A stretch of DNA of 64,000 nucleotides from Eremophila alpestris peregrina (lineage: Eukaryota; Chordata; Aves; Passeriformes; Alaudidae), in assembly GCA_009792885.1 (NCBI GenBank), contig WMCF01000018.1:12560137-12624136 (forward strand), read 5' to 3'. The position numbers and the translations under genes are program-made. How positions within the stretch are numbered: the stretch's first letter is position 1; each line of letters opens with the position of its first letter. This document shows, one piece after another, positions 11,199-23,360 of the stretch. The notes under the pieces are model-generated. The model searched no databases. It worked only from the letters and a program-made list of their open reading frames with translations, and was not told the DNA's origin.

Positions 11199-14100
11199 CC
11201 ATCCAAAGGGAAAAACTGCTGTCTGCTCTGGCAAGGGTGGCAGTGCTCAGTGTAAGCTTTCATGCACATTAAGGGTTATTTTGCACAGTAAGAGGCCCAA
11301 GGGTTATCCTGCTGCTGCTTTGAGGCTGCACTGGGTTGATTTTGCAGCCATTCCCCAAGCCCTGAGGGGCTCTGCTGAGCCTTGTGTCTGCTGAGGATTT
11401 GTGCACGAGCAGAAGAATTATCTTCCTGATTCCTTAAGTGGCTGTAGGAGCAGATGCAGCATTTGAGGTGCAATGGCAAATGGGGCTGATGTGAGCTCCT
11501 CTGATCTGCTCTGACAGCACAAAAAGGATCCTGACAGTCTGGATGTTATCTTGCATTTCCTGTGCTGGAGTAAACCAGTATTGGAGCAATCAAAAATTTT
11601 CAAATATAAATTGAAAATTTATATTTTCAAAGAAAGGGAGCATCAGGAGGTTGAGAGAGTTTGGTGACTGGGTTTGAGTTTTGTTTGCTTGTTTTTAATT
11701 GAAATGGGGGAGGTGAAAGAGACTCAGGTAAGAGTGCCTGTATTTGCTATTACTATTAATTTATTCTTTGGAAAGCTGTGCAGTGAATATTCTCTTTCCA
11801 TGTAATATGAGGACTGTGTTGTACAGGCATAGAAACACTAAGAATCAGCTTGCACTCAACATGAACCATAAACTTATTCCAGATTGGAGCAAATCTTCCT
11901 TTTTTAAATCATATTTCTTTTGTCCTGTGATCTCTTCTTTGTTTTCTGCAATGCCATGGAGACAGGAGGTGAGTCTAACCAAATATCCAACACTGCATTG
12001 CTCTGTGTCTTTCTGATCTTCCAGAAAAACGGATGCAAACAAAGTTGCAGCCACTAGAGCTGAGTTTCTAAAGGAAGGTTTGTCTTTCATGGGAGAGAAA
12101 ACATCCTTTGCTTTTCAGGACTCACCTTTTGTACCCTGAAACTGGGAGAAAGGCTGCCTCTGTGTGGCATGATGGAGTTAGCAAAATTCAGGGCTGAGAG
12201 TGGGCTGCTGGTGTCAGGATCTCGGGTATTTTCACTGCCATGCAGGAGATCTGAATTCTAGGCATGTCTTGGACACAGAGCATTGGGAAGAAAGATTCCC
12301 TTCTGCTTAAATTCAGGCGGATTTTTGAAGGGACTGGAGAAAAAACCCTTTACATTTCTGAACAGGGATACACACAAGGACCTTGGGTCACTGATCAGTT
12401 CTGAAACCAACATTCAAATTCTCTTGTTTGGGTGAGGGGATATTCCAGTATTAAAAACTGTCTTCTGGACATTAGTGTGAACTTTGTTGTGGTGAATTTG
12501 CCTAGATCAGGCTCCAGGTGGCTGGGAAATGAACAGTGGATGTGAGAGATGGCAGATTGCTGGTGTCTGGACAAGTAATTTTTCCTTATGGTGGGAACCT
12601 TTTGTTCTACCTGCCTCGTGCACGAACAGAGACAAGATAATATTATTAAATCATAGTCAATCTGAGCAAATTTTCTCCTGAGCACTGGAAAAAATGTCAC
12701 CCAGTGCAGTTTGAGTATTTTACAGTGTCTGTCTTCCCAATGTCTCTCTTTTTCCCTAAAAGATAATTTGAACAAAAAATTGACTTGAAAACTATAATGA
12801 AAATGTACTGGGAACATCTGGAGTCCTTGACATGGAAGATTTGACTTTGTTCTTCTCCCTGAACATGACTGAGATTCATTCCTTAGGAACCTTTGAGGCA
12901 CTGAGGTGGATGTGAGGGAAACAAAAGAGAGATCCTGAATTTGTTTTTGGGGTCCCTTCAGAGCAGGGCTGAGGAAATCTTCAGCTGATGTGACAAAAAC
13001 TGCACAATGCACAAGTTCTTCATCAGAGCAAACATCACTCCCTTGATCTGCTTTTCTCATAGTGGAACAAGGCAGTAGCAGCTGATTTGGAACTCTGGGA
13101 ATTTCATGTTCAGAGCTGTAAAAATTCCTATTCACTCCTGTCATGATGGTGCAAATCAGTCAATGTATCTTAAAACAGGTGACCAGTTTCTCTCCAGGGC
13201 ATCAGAGACCATGAGTGATGCTGCTTGCTTGTTAAGGTGTGAGTATTCTGCTGCCTGCAGAGGCAAATCCACATTTCTGAACGTCTGCAGTTTCCCTTCC
13301 ATGCTCTTACAAGATGATTCTCATCTGCTTGCAGTGATAGCTGGAAAATTTGCTTCAAGTTTACTCTAAAATATCTCTGCATTTGATTCACCTATCAATC
13401 TCCAGCCCATACTGGGATTTTGGTTTGCATTAAAAATGTAAATTTGGTTTACATTAAAAAACTTATATATGAATGATGGCCTTGTGTTCTCACCACTATT
13501 CCTTACCTTTTCCTCCTGGTGGAAAAAAAGATTCCAGTTTTGGAGATGTGACATCTCTGTGGATGAATACCCAAACCAAAATGCAATATGATGATTGAGG
13601 ATGTCCAGAGATTGAATTTTGTTTTTAGAAACACTATAACATCCATCTAATTGTTCATATGTGAAGAGGATCATAAACTTTCTGATTTAAAACACCAAAC
13701 CTGCATGCTTGTATTCAGTTTTATTAGCATTACGTTGCTAAGGCTTCATTAAGACAATTAAAAGACAACTAAAATTCCTCTAAATTGTGAAATACACAAG
13801 AACTGCTCGAGGTAGGTGCTACTACAGCTTTCCAAAGACTTGGTACCCAGTGGGTGTTGTCAGCCAGTCTGTGCTCACAGCTCAGCCTGGGCACAGCTCA
13901 TGAAAGGGAAACACCACGGGTGGGATGAGCTGCAGGCATAATCAGGGATGGAATCAGAGGGACAACCCAGGGAAATCTGAGATCACAATGGGGTGAGAAG
14001 CTGGGAGACACCATCTGAAACACCAGGTTTTGTAGAGCTCGGAAATGCCCCAGGCAGCCTGCACAAACCTGTTCACTTTGATCATCTAGAAACGTGAGAT

Positions 14101-14500
14101 GAACACTTCACACAGCCACTGTTCATGGAAAATTAAATCCTTGACTCCACTCTCCTCCAGCACAATGCAGCCCACCCAAACTGCAAATACATCTAACCCC
14201 TAATCAACCCTCGCTGAATTAATTACTCTGCTGGTTTGTCATTTTTTCCTGGAGATAGAGCATTGTAGAAGCAATGCTTTCAGGCAGGCATGGCACAAAG
14301 GCAGCATTGCCATTGGAATGAGCACTGGCTTGTGCTGATCCCCTGGTTAATCCCTTTTCCTTTGTCTCTGGGACTGATGGGAATGGCCAGAGCTTCATGG
14401 CTGAGGCAGTCCCAGGCAGCCACAGGGATCACTGCTGCTCGTTTTAGGGTAATCTCAGGAATTTCACTTGGTGAGCATGGAAACTCAAGGATCTTTATGG
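11199..14500. other. Unassigned, mostly unique sequence
   Basis: No recognised gene or repeat over 3.3 kb apart from the long minus-strand frame listed separately. A short AT inverted repeat with 11-bp arms lies at 11,602-11,612 and 11,616-11,626. The 13,800-14,100 part is slightly more GC-rich. Confidence 0.5.
12395..13144 (-). other. Long open frame of 249 codons, function unknown
   Basis: This is the longest open frame in the window that does not lie in a simple repeat or a recognised transposon. On the minus strand an ATG at 13,144 is preceded by an in-frame stop about 15 bases upstream (TGA at 13,160-13,162), and the frame stops at 12,395. The product is rich in Ser, Leu, Phe, Arg, Gln, Cys and His and poor in Ala and Gly. 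I see no signal peptide, membrane segment, domain or catalytic motif. Splice sites and promoter are not evident. It may be a chance frame in low-stop sequence, a decayed retrocopy, or an ORF of an unrecognised element. Confidence 0.15.
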
Positions 14501-14612
14501 GAAAAAACCCAAAAAACAAACAAATAACACCCCAAAAAAACCCAAAACAAACCAAACAAAAAACCCCCAAAACAAACAAACAAAAAAAAAGAAAACCAAA
14601 CCACCACCACCA
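14501..14612. repeat. A/C-rich low-complexity tract
   Basis: Units such as AAAACAAACAAA and CCCCAAAAAAACCCA, with CCACCACCACC at the end. It is the complement of the GT-rich tracts at 1781-1862 and 37,432-37,622. The open frames across it (Lys/Asn/Pro or Phe/Gly rich) are low-complexity artefacts. Confidence 0.9.
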
Positions 14613-17254
14613 TTTACATCTTGTATTTAACACTGAAGCAAATCTTCCTCCCAACATGGCATCCACAGACATTTCCTTTCTTTTCAGACAAGCAAATACT
14701 TTTGTTCCCAAAGGGATGTAATAAATAAAGCCTGGAGTTTTATGGGTGTGAAAACATCATATTTTCTGTGTGTATACACATTAATAAAATAGTATGAAAT
14801 CAGTCCCTACCTCCTTCCCATATTATTTTGAGTTTTCACTGATCTATGGCAATAAAACTTCTGTGAATCCACCTAACCTGCAATTATTTTTGCTAAAACC
14901 TTTAATGTTAAAACCCAGATTCATATGCAATAAATTGTTTGGTGCCCCTCTTCCACGAGCTTCATTTTTGTCCTCATTGTTTTCTTTCCAGAGGAAGGAA
15001 TGTCTTTACCTTCCACGATGGAGTTAATAACTCTGAGAGTGCAAAAGTTCATATTGCTTTTAACAGCTCTGTAAAATTGGATCATAAACGTTTCTGGACT
15101 TTGTCATAAGATTTTTAAATAAAATCCTTTTTTACAAAGGGAAAATGGATAAAATACAGCAATTTTCTAGTTGAGGCAAGAGTAGTTTTTTAGTATCTGA
15201 TTAATTTCTTCTGCCTTTTGCATCAATTCAAAGTAGAAAAATCTGTCATTTGCCCCAAACCATCTTATTTATCTTTTGAAATAACATCCATTTTTTTCTT
15301 ATAATATTGTCATTGCTACTTTAACCCTTTTTTCACAATTATTTTGGAATATCTTGCCCATCCATCTTAATCCAATTTTTAACATACATTGTAACTCTGT
15401 CCTCCACTGACTTCCAGGTCGCTTCCCAATTTTCTACTCATCCTAATAATTATAACTATCATTTTATTGCCCTCCATTTTCTGTAAGTGTGGATGTTTAC
15501 TGCTGACAGTTAAATATTCCCATATTCACTGGGTAGGGAGCTCTGCAAAATTACAGTAATAGATCATGTTCTGGATATTGATAGCAAGGGAAATGTTGGC
15601 ATTTTAGGCTGTGACCTTTCAATTCCAGAATTAGAACAATAAGTTTCCATCAAAAGTCTCCCTTTTCTCCTGCTCTTATATTTTACTTTTCTTCTCCATT
15701 TTCCTCTTCATCTATTTCCCACTATTCGTTTTCTTTCCTGCAGTTCTTTTCCCATCCTCTCCTTTTCTGTTTATTTTCTTGCCCTGCTCCTAATAGCAAA
15801 TTTTAGTCCAGATTTACTCTTCTCAAAATTTCCTTAGGTAATCTATTGTAGATAAACATCTTTCCCACCCAAAACTAGGAGATTTCTCTGGTAATTATGA
15901 GGGTTATGAATATTTCTTATAATCTGCAATATTTATTGAGGTTACTTCCTCAGTGACTGTTACAAGGACTGTGTGCTAATAGCAATGAAATGTTTATTTT
16001 ATAATTTCTCAGCTCCTGGTTGAAGTATTTTGGGCTGAAAAGAAACTGAATCAGAATTCACATTAAAAAATCACTCCCACCCCCATATTTGGTGACAGAC
16101 CTCCTGATGATCTTCCCAAGGATGAGGGAATTTTCTTGCCTGTTTTTCTGCTGATATTTGGAATAAGATTTTCCTTTCTGTGAAATTATTCATGTGGATT
16201 CCCAAGTCATTTAATTAGTGCTTATCTGCACCTTTCAGTAAAACATTTTATTGTGGTTCTAGCCACTTTCTTCTTTAATCTTTTTTTTTCATAAAATATC
16301 TACATAACATATCCAAATGATCTTTTTTTCATATAATGATTTTTAATGAGAAGAAAAAGAAACGTGTTTGAAACATGAAAGCTCTTTGAATATTAAAAAT
16401 AATTCCAAACCAAGGCTTCTTAGAAAGCAGCCAGGAGTTCAAACATGGGGAAATATTGCAGAAGTCAAGGAGTCATGCTGGGAAAAAGGAATTGTGAAAA
16501 GGAAGTGACCAACATCTTTATCATGTTCTTGAGTTTCAGCCTCTCTACATCCTGGCCAAGAGGAAAATACTAACTTTTTGTCTTTAATGCCTCACATTTT
16601 CTTCAACAGAGCAAAAATTAAGCCACCAGTTTGTGACTGCCATTTGAGTCTTCACACTGAGCTCCTGAGTGTCTTTCTTGCTCACAGTGTTCCCTGGAGG
16701 GCTCTGCAATCTCTGGAATCACCAGATATTACAGACTTCCTGCCTCAGAGTGCCAGCTTGGAATTTGATCTTCACTTTGATTATTTCAGCCAAGTAGGTT
16801 CTGAGCTCACCCACAGGATTTTGTCTTTTTGGGGACATGGAGTTGACTTTGTTCTTTGGCACAGTAAAAAAGTGTAAAATCTCCTTTTTTTCCAACAATA
16901 ATCTAGCTCATTACTGATGAAAACATTTGCTTTTCTTTTTGCTCACCAATTAAGGCTTTTCCTGCATTTCTTGCATATGATCACATTCTTTTCTACTCTT
17001 TCCCTTTCCCTGTGTGTTTGGAGGGCTCAGGAAGAAGAGGTTTTCCACCCTGCCCCTCCCCAAGCAGAGCTGCTCCAAAAATGACCTTTTCAAGTCCAGA
17101 GTCTGCTCCTTTTCATTTGCAATAAATGCTCCTTGCTGAGATCCTCCCTTTTCTACTCCTCACAGCAACATCCCCAGAAAGGGAGAGCACAGAAAACAGG
17201 GAGGCTTTGCCTTTTTCCCTTCATGGAGGGAGTTTGTTCCATAGTGGGAATACA
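14613..17254. other. Unassigned AT-rich sequence
   Basis: Mostly AT-rich single-copy-looking DNA with scattered short T runs. There is no gene, LTR or CR1 block that I recognise. A 99-codon plus-strand frame at 16,578-16,877 has no recognisable domain. Confidence 0.5.
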
Positions 17255-17560
17255 GAGATGCTCCAACCCCCCCAGCCATCATCCTCTGCCCTGCTGGACC
17301 CTTCCCAGGTGTTCTTTACCTGGAGAGCCCAGAATTAGACACAGATCCAGGACAGAGCAGAGGGGCAGGGTCACCTCCCTCCAGGTCACTCTTCCTGATG
17401 AATCCCAGGATCCCAGTGACCTCCTCGTCCACACTCCTGGCTCATGGTCGACCCCCTGGCCACCAGGACCCCCAGGTCCTTCTCCTGCTCTCCACCAGGT
17501 CACCCCCCCTCCAATCTGTTCTCATGCCTGGAGTTATTCCTCTCCAGGCACTACACCTAC
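17255..17560 (-). mobile_element. CR1 ORF2 fragment, antisense
   Basis: The plus strand shows reverse complements of CR1 ORF2 sequence: 'cagaattagacacag', 'agaggggcagggtcacctccctcc' (interrupted), 'ctggctcatggtcgac' and 'caggacccccaggtccttctcc'. The minus strand therefore encoded the part of ORF2 around the KDLGVLVD-type motif. The 3' tail is absent, so this is an internal fragment. The 156-codon plus-strand frame at 17,133-17,603 is its antisense shadow. Confidence 0.85.
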
Positions 17561-18432
17561 AAGAGAAATCAAGACTATTAATTTATTCTATTTATTCTAT
17601 TAATTTTGCTTCATTTTTAATTTTTGAAATAATTCTTTCTTTACTTCTAATATTTATTGAGGTTATTGTTTGTTTTCAAGGCATTCTGAATGCACAGAGT
17701 GTGATCATCATTTTGCTTTTAATTTCAGCTTCACGTTGTCTGCTTTTATGGCTTAGAAAATACAGTTTCATTTATTTTCCATTCCTTTTAATATGCATTC
17801 TGATCAGCTAGACTCACAAAAGGATTCCCAAGCTGTCTTCAGCATAACTAAATCTGTCAGGAAAAAATGCCTAAAAGTGAATCTTTTTTATTTGCACCTT
17901 CTTGAATTAGCAGAAAAGGGATTTACATGGGTCCTCTAGTTCCCAGTGCTGAGGTCAGTGAAGAGGAAGTGGAATAGCCCATAATCTAATGAGGAGTTGG
18001 CAATATTTCAAAATTCCAGATCATCCAGCTGATCTCTTCACAGCCTCAAAGGTGCCAGCAGTTAACAGAACCTATTTGGTGTGAAATGCACAAAAGGCTG
18101 ACAGACAGACGCTTTTTGAAGCCACGTGGTCGTGTACAACAAAGTGCACTCTGAATTCTTAACAGCTCTGAGAATAAAACTGGCAGATTGAATCTTGATG
18201 ATGGTTTGTGCAATGCACAAATGCATCTTGTCAGCTTTTATTGTTAACAGATGTTTGCATCTGTGCCTTGGTTTATTTTCCCTGAAGTTGCTGGTTTAAG
18301 CACATGGAGCTGCTGTCCATCTCTTGGGGAACTCTCTGGGTAGATCTTACCCTGCTCTTTTCAATCCCAAGAGCTAAAGCCTCCTTGGAGTCTTGGATTA
18401 TTAATCCAGGTGATTCCCACAGCTCCTGCCAA
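17561..18432. other. Unassigned sequence, possible regulatory element at 18,110-18,260
   Basis: 17,561-17,800 is very AT-rich (TTTATTCTATTAAT-type). At about 18,205-18,221 there is a palindrome, TTTGTGC-AAT-GCACAAA, within unique sequence without repeats. No gene recognised. Confidence 0.4.
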
Positions 18433-19000
18433 GCTTTCAGCTGGTGCTGAATGAAGATGAGATCCAGCTCCCTGTACTCACACAAGTTGTGTGAATCAGG
18501 AGCATGGAAGAACCCCCAGGTACAGATGCACATGAGGAAATCAAGGACTCAGCAGGACTCAGCAGGACTCAGCAGGACTCAGCAGGACTCAGCAGGGTGG
18601 TGTGTTCAGAGTGGCCTTTATTTTATAGTTCTTACCTACCCAAAACTGAATACAGTTCAAACTAAAGTAGATTGTAAGAAAACTTGTTTTGTGTAATTTG
18701 TTCATTTTGCTTCAAGACAGTGGAGATGTCCCTGTTCTTCTGCCTCTTAACAATCTTAAGAATAGACCTGATGCAAATTCAAGTTTCAATACATGAACCA
18801 GAACTCAAGAAGCCTAAAATGAAATTATTAGCCAGCTTCTGAATTTGCTCTGAGTCTTCAATGCTTTTAGAGGCTGAGAGGGAGAATTAACAGCCTCCAG
18901 TCTGTCCTCCTGTGTACAGTGGGTCACATCATTTTATCCAGCATTATAATTTTTTATAAGAGTTTGAAAAATGGAATTGAGATCTCAAAATTACAAGGAA
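18433..19000 (+). repeat. Duplicated unit B, copy 1 (about 568 bp)
   Basis: Starts at GCTTTCAGCTGGTGCTG and matches 24,204-24,738 along its length, in the same orientation and 5.77 kb apart. In the stretches I compared there is about one difference per 15-20 bases. The main length difference is the 10-bp VNTR. The short frame at 18,451-18,696 is also open in the other copy, but the differences between the two do not favour synonymous sites, so I do not call it a gene. Whether this is a segmental duplication or an unnamed repeat family is unresolved. Confidence 0.93.
18545..18594 (+). repeat. 10-bp VNTR, five units
   Basis: Five perfect copies of GGACTCAGCA inside duplicated unit B. The homologous site at 24,316-24,335 has two copies. 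The difference of 30 bases is divisible by three, which is why the overlapping frame stays open in both. Confidence 0.97.
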
Positions 19001-19976
19001 TGCTGGGGGCTGTCTAGCTGCACTTTTAATCTGGTGGGAATGTGTCACCCCTGAAGATCCCTGCCCATAACCAGTTTCCAGTTCAGCTTTGATCTATTCA
19101 TGGCTGCCTCTCCAGTCTGCAGATCTGGTCTATTCTCCAGCTACTTGGAAGTTCACTGACAAAAAGGAAAGTGGTTATTATTTTTCCAGGCTCCTGCAGT
19201 TTAATTTTAAGATCCAAAGTTTAACCACTAAAAATTCCCTGCCAAAAATGTTGGGGAGTCTCTCTCTCCAATCTGGAGTTTCCAACAACAGTGATACTGC
19301 TCCAAAGGCAAAGAATTGTCAGCAAAAAAGTCCTGCTCCACTCCAGGAGTGCAGCAGGGACAAATAGCAAACCTCCTCCCAGCTTTGTGAGAGGTTTCTC
19401 TTCATGGATAACTGATTTGAAAGATGTTATCAAAGCTAATTTACAGGAAAACAAAGCTGACACCAGCCACACACTTTCCCCCAGTGTCTGACTTGCTGAA
19501 TTCACCAGCTGGGTGAAATTTTTGGATGCTGATGTTGCTAGGTGACAGCCCAGTGCAGAAGTTTGCATGTAAAATTCACATCATTGCCTCAACTGCTTTC
19601 CCCCAAAAAATATCTCACAAAGGCCTCACAAAACATAAAGTTCTGCAGACACTGCCAGTGCATTGCCTTTTCCTTCTCCTTGCAAAGGGAATTGTGCCAT
19701 GGAAATCAGATGGCACAATCTGCAAGGTGTCAGAGCTGTTTTCCTTCACTGCAGTAGCAATGTGGGCTGTGATGTCTTGAGTCTGAAAAACACCCATAAA
19801 ACTGACTCTAATCTTTAGTGTCTCCTCATTTAGTTTAAAACACTAAAGCCAGGAGTCACAAAAGACAGCAGTCTCCTGTGTTTCCTGGACAGGAAAACAA
19901 CCCTGGAAAAGAAAGCATTTATCTATTTATTATTTGCCCTCCAAGTCTACATGTGCATTTCAAAATTTTGATGGAG
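19001..19976. other. Unassigned sequence
   Basis: No gene or recognised repeat. A GTTGCTAGGTGAC motif at about 19,534-19,546 resembles the X-box bound by RFX proteins. Short frames on both strands have no recognisable domain. Confidence 0.45.
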
Positions 19977-20040
19977 TCACAGAATATTCTGAGCTGGAGG
20001 GGACACAAGAACCATCGAGTCCAACCCTTGCAATGGCCTG
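19977..20040 (-). mobile_element. CR1 3'-end fragment, antisense
   Basis: GTCACAGAATATTCTGAG, 'ctggaggggacacaagaacc' and 'atcgagtccaaccc' are the inverted last ~60 bases of a CR1 subfamily ending in 'cagcatattctgtgattc'. A sense-strand CR1 follows about 100 bases away. Confidence 0.75.
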
Positions 20041-20139
20041 TGCAATGATAGAATCTTGGCATTTTCAAGCCCTAGGCTCCAACCAGCTCAGCTCAGTGAC
20101 TCCTCTGCCCCTTCCTCATGCCTCAGATTAGTTATAACA

Positions 20140-20367
20140 AATAAGTTCTTCAACATGAGGGTGGTGAGGCCCTGGAAAATTCTTTGTGTAAACACTGAGG
20201 ATGCCACATCCCTGGAAGCACTTAAGGCCAGGCTTTATGGGGCCTTGAGCATCCTCATCTGGTGGGTGGCATTCCTGACCATGGCAGGGGATTGGAACTG
20301 AATGATCTTTAAAGATCTCTTCAAACCCAGCCATCCTGTGATTCTGTGATTCTGTGATTCTGTGATT
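20140..20367 (+). mobile_element. CR1 LINE 3' fragment
   Basis: Blocks 'aacatgagggtggtgaggc', 'catccctggaag', 'aaggccaggct', 'accatggcagggg' and 'ttggaactgaatgatcttt' appear in CR1 order. The tail is about four GTGATTCT units at 20,335-20,363, an expanded version of the CR1 3' microsatellite. Confidence 0.92.
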
Positions 20368-20985
20368 GGGTACAGACTCACTCTTTCCTCTGGCCAGTGG
20401 CAGTGAGTCAGAGAAATGAAGGAAATCTCTCCTCAGTTCTTGGACTTCTTGAAAAGGTGCATTAATTGTTGTACAGATTTGTGTAACATCCAAAACTTCC
20501 ACAGATAATTCCTGCATGGACACCCTGCTCTTCATATGTTGTGTTATTTCCACACTGGAATTTGTCACAAGCCTGGTGTGCGTACTAATTCCTGTGTTTT
20601 TCACACCTGGGAATGCACAACAAGTGGTTCAACTACAGCTGTCACTTCCATTAGAATTTACAGTGATGTTTTCCCTCTCTGTCCTGCAGGGAATGAAACT
20701 GCAGTCCACATACAAAATCTTTTCCATCCAACCCTACAGTGAAACATATTTTATGTCTTTGTCATGTCTGGTTCTTGTTTATCACTGTCACTACTTATTT
20801 TTTTTTAACACTTTTAAGCAGCATCAGCTTTTTCCCATGTGCCACTCTCCTGGCAGGATCACATTCCTTGAGGTGAAGCAAAGGGGAGCTCATGGAAAGA
20901 AGGAAACTTTCACACAGGAGTTTTCTTGCTCGTGAAACACTGAACACGGCCACTGAGACCTCACAGCCTGCTCCAGGAGCGCCAA
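20368..20985. other. Unassigned sequence
   Basis: No gene or repeat recognised. A 139-codon plus-strand frame (20,516-20,935) encodes a hydrophobic, Ser/Leu/Phe-rich product without a recognisable family. Confidence 0.45.
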
Positions 20986-21298
20986 AATCACACTGCGTGA
21001 AATTTCTAACCACCAACCAACCGATGCCCAGCCAGTCCCCAGGCAGTTATCCCTGGACAACCTTGCCCTGAGTTTTACTGCTGAGCATGATGCCACATGG
21101 CCTGGAAAATCCCTTGGATCAGTTGGGGTCAGCTGTGCCAGCTGTTTCCCCTCCCAATTCCCCATGCACCCCCAGCCCCATCACTGCTGGGGTGGCTGAG
21201 AGGCACAAAAGGCTCTGTCCAAGCTCTGCTCTGTCATAACCAAAACATCCCAGGATTATTGAACCTTTTCCAGCAGAACCCCAAAATTTAGCTCCAAA
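20986..21298 (+). mobile_element. Avian ERV/LTR-type fragment
   Basis: The blocks 'accaaccaaccgatgccca', 'gccagtccccaggcag', 'ctgagcatgatgccacatgg', 'ttggatcagttggggtcag', 'cagctgtttcccctccca' and 'ccaaaatttagctcc' in this order match a pattern I associate with the 3' part of passerine endogenous retroviruses. No intact viral reading frame, second LTR or target-site duplication is visible. The family assignment is from memory and needs a library match. Confidence 0.55.
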
Positions 21299-23162
21299 TG
21301 GAGGAAATAAACCATACCCAATGCTCCAATATTTTTCCAGGCTGTAGGCACTGATGTGCCTTCTCTTCAGGGGATGTTGCTCAAGAGATTTGCTTGGTTT
21401 TGGGGAGAAATTTGTGTCACCTTTTCTGTGTTTGAAGTGTCACTGAGGAGTCTCTCACTAAGAAAACATGGTAGGTTTTCATTCTGCTTTATATCCAGCC
21501 TGCCACTGGCTCTGCTTGCCTGATTGGGAGTAAAAAAGCTTTTTCAACTCTGGATTTTAAACTTTTCTTTGCTCCAGGGGCAGAAATCCACCCCTAGGAG
21601 ACAAAGCTGTCTCAGAACACACACTTGACATTTGACATTATTATTATTCTGGGGTTCCAGAGGGACTTGATTTTATTTGATTATTTTTATTTTTATTAAT
21701 TTTTCTGTCTTTCAGAAACCAGCTTCCACAAATCACCTTCTTCTTCTTCCATTTCCTTCCTGTGGCTCATTGAGCCAGTGGATCAGTGCCACAGTCAGTA
21801 CATTATAAATTATATTCTTCCAGATCAGCCTCGATGGACTAGAGATTATTCCTGTGACAAACCTGTGGCTCTGTGGGACAAAGCAAAGAATGAGGCAGAG
21901 CTGGAGGGTGAGGGCCAGGTGGGCATTAATCCTAATTCTAACTTTGACAATGGCCATTCCTGTGACCTGAGGAATTTTTCACCCTTTCTTTCCTCATCTC
22001 CAAAACGAGCACAGAAGCAAAGCTTCATCTCCCAGCCCTCCTCTTGAGCTGGCATCCTCAGCCACCCAAAAACAGCATATGCAGGGGAAAATCTGTTGGC
22101 AGTGCCTGCAACACTTGCTCTTTTCAGGGGTTTGTGTGCTGGGGATTGATCAGTCTCTCTGCCACGCCGTGCTCAGATAAAAGCTCAGATATTTTTTTGG
22201 CCGAGGCATAAATGAATCTCTTTGCACTCCTCATTCCAGCTCACCTCTGCTTTGGATCCCAGTGTGTATTTTCCCCATTTTCTCCTCATGGCAATTTTTT
22301 GCTGTTCCCATCCTGACTCCCCTTGCTCAGCCCTTGGCTGATTGTCATCCAGCTTCTCCTTCTGCACATCACTTCATCTTCCTTCCAAGTCCCCAGCTGA
22401 CAGCCCCTGCCTTCAGCAGGGTGACAGAGCCTGTGCTGAGCTTAACCAGCAAGTTTTTGCTTTGTCACTCTGCAGAGACAAGGTTAACTTTTCCCCAAAG
22501 CCAATCCAGCTTTTCAGAACGCCCCTGGGCTGTGGAATCGATATCTGCAGTTAGATATTTTCACTTTTAAAGTGTGGCTCCCAGCAGAGCTCCGCTAAAG
22601 GGGTCAGTAAACTTCAAATGCCTCGAATTCCCAGGGGGAAAGGAGGATGCACAGTCTGAACAGTGAGCACGGAGTGAAAACATGCTCGTTTCACTTTTTT
22701 TTTTGTTCTTTTCTGTGAGAATATTTATGCTGTTGCCTAGGTTTGTTATTAACTAGCAATCTAAAAAAGCCATCAGACATGACAAGGAGAACATGTAAAT
22801 TGTGAAGTGTTGGGAGCTGTTGTTATGGGATTCAGTGTGCTGTACAACTTGATGGAATAATGAACCATGAAAGCCATTACAAGCACAGCACAAAGTTTCA
22901 AATGGAGCTGATGAAAAATAAAAGCGCTGGGAGAATATCTGCAGTGTAATTTCCCAGGAGATGATTACTCCTGGCTGTCTGCAAGGTTGTTCTCAAGGCT
23001 TTCTAACAAGCAGAGGATTCCATGAGGGAGACAAGTCTTTCCTAGTCTTAAAACCATGTCCAAGCAGTGTCTGGGGAGCAGAGAATGTGAAATCCAGGTG
23101 CATGGGAGCAGCATCCTCATGTTTTTAGGATCCCCCTCGCTTTGGTTTGCTGTCTCCCACAT
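21299..23162. other. Unassigned sequence, possible conserved element near 22,690-22,985
   Basis: No gene recognised. 21,650-21,720 is T/A-rich. The 22,690-22,985 interval is repeat-free and holds GTTGCCTAGG, TTATTAACTAGCAATC and similar AT-core sites, which suggests a candidate non-coding regulatory sequence. Confidence 0.4.
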
Positions 23163-23266
23163 TCAGAGAATATCCTGAGTTGGACGAAACCCACCAGGAG
23201 CATCAAAGGCCAGCTCCTGGCCCTGTGCTGGTCAGCTCCAAGAATCACATCACACATAAATTTATA
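23163..23266 (-). mobile_element. CR1 3'-end fragment, antisense
   Basis: 'agagaatatcctgagttgga', 'caggagcatcaaagg' and 'ctcctggccctg' are inverted CR1 3' blocks of the same subfamily as 19,977-20,040. The fragment stops at an AT microsatellite (TTTATATATTTATATATA). Confidence 0.75.
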
Positions 23267-23360
23267 TATTTATATATACAGTACCTTGGAAATAAAGCTT
23301 TTCCTTTTGCTGGTCACTTTGCTTGGAAGAGTAGATCCAGGCTGGTGTAGTAGTTCCTGG

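Noticed and set aside
18545..18594. CRISPR-like array
   Set aside because: The units are 10 bp and contiguous, with no spacers, in vertebrate DNA.
18451..18696. 81-codon frame also open in the duplicate at 24,222-24,437, at first a candidate small gene
   Set aside because: Differences between the copies change amino acids about as often as expected without selection, and the repetitive centre is a VNTR.
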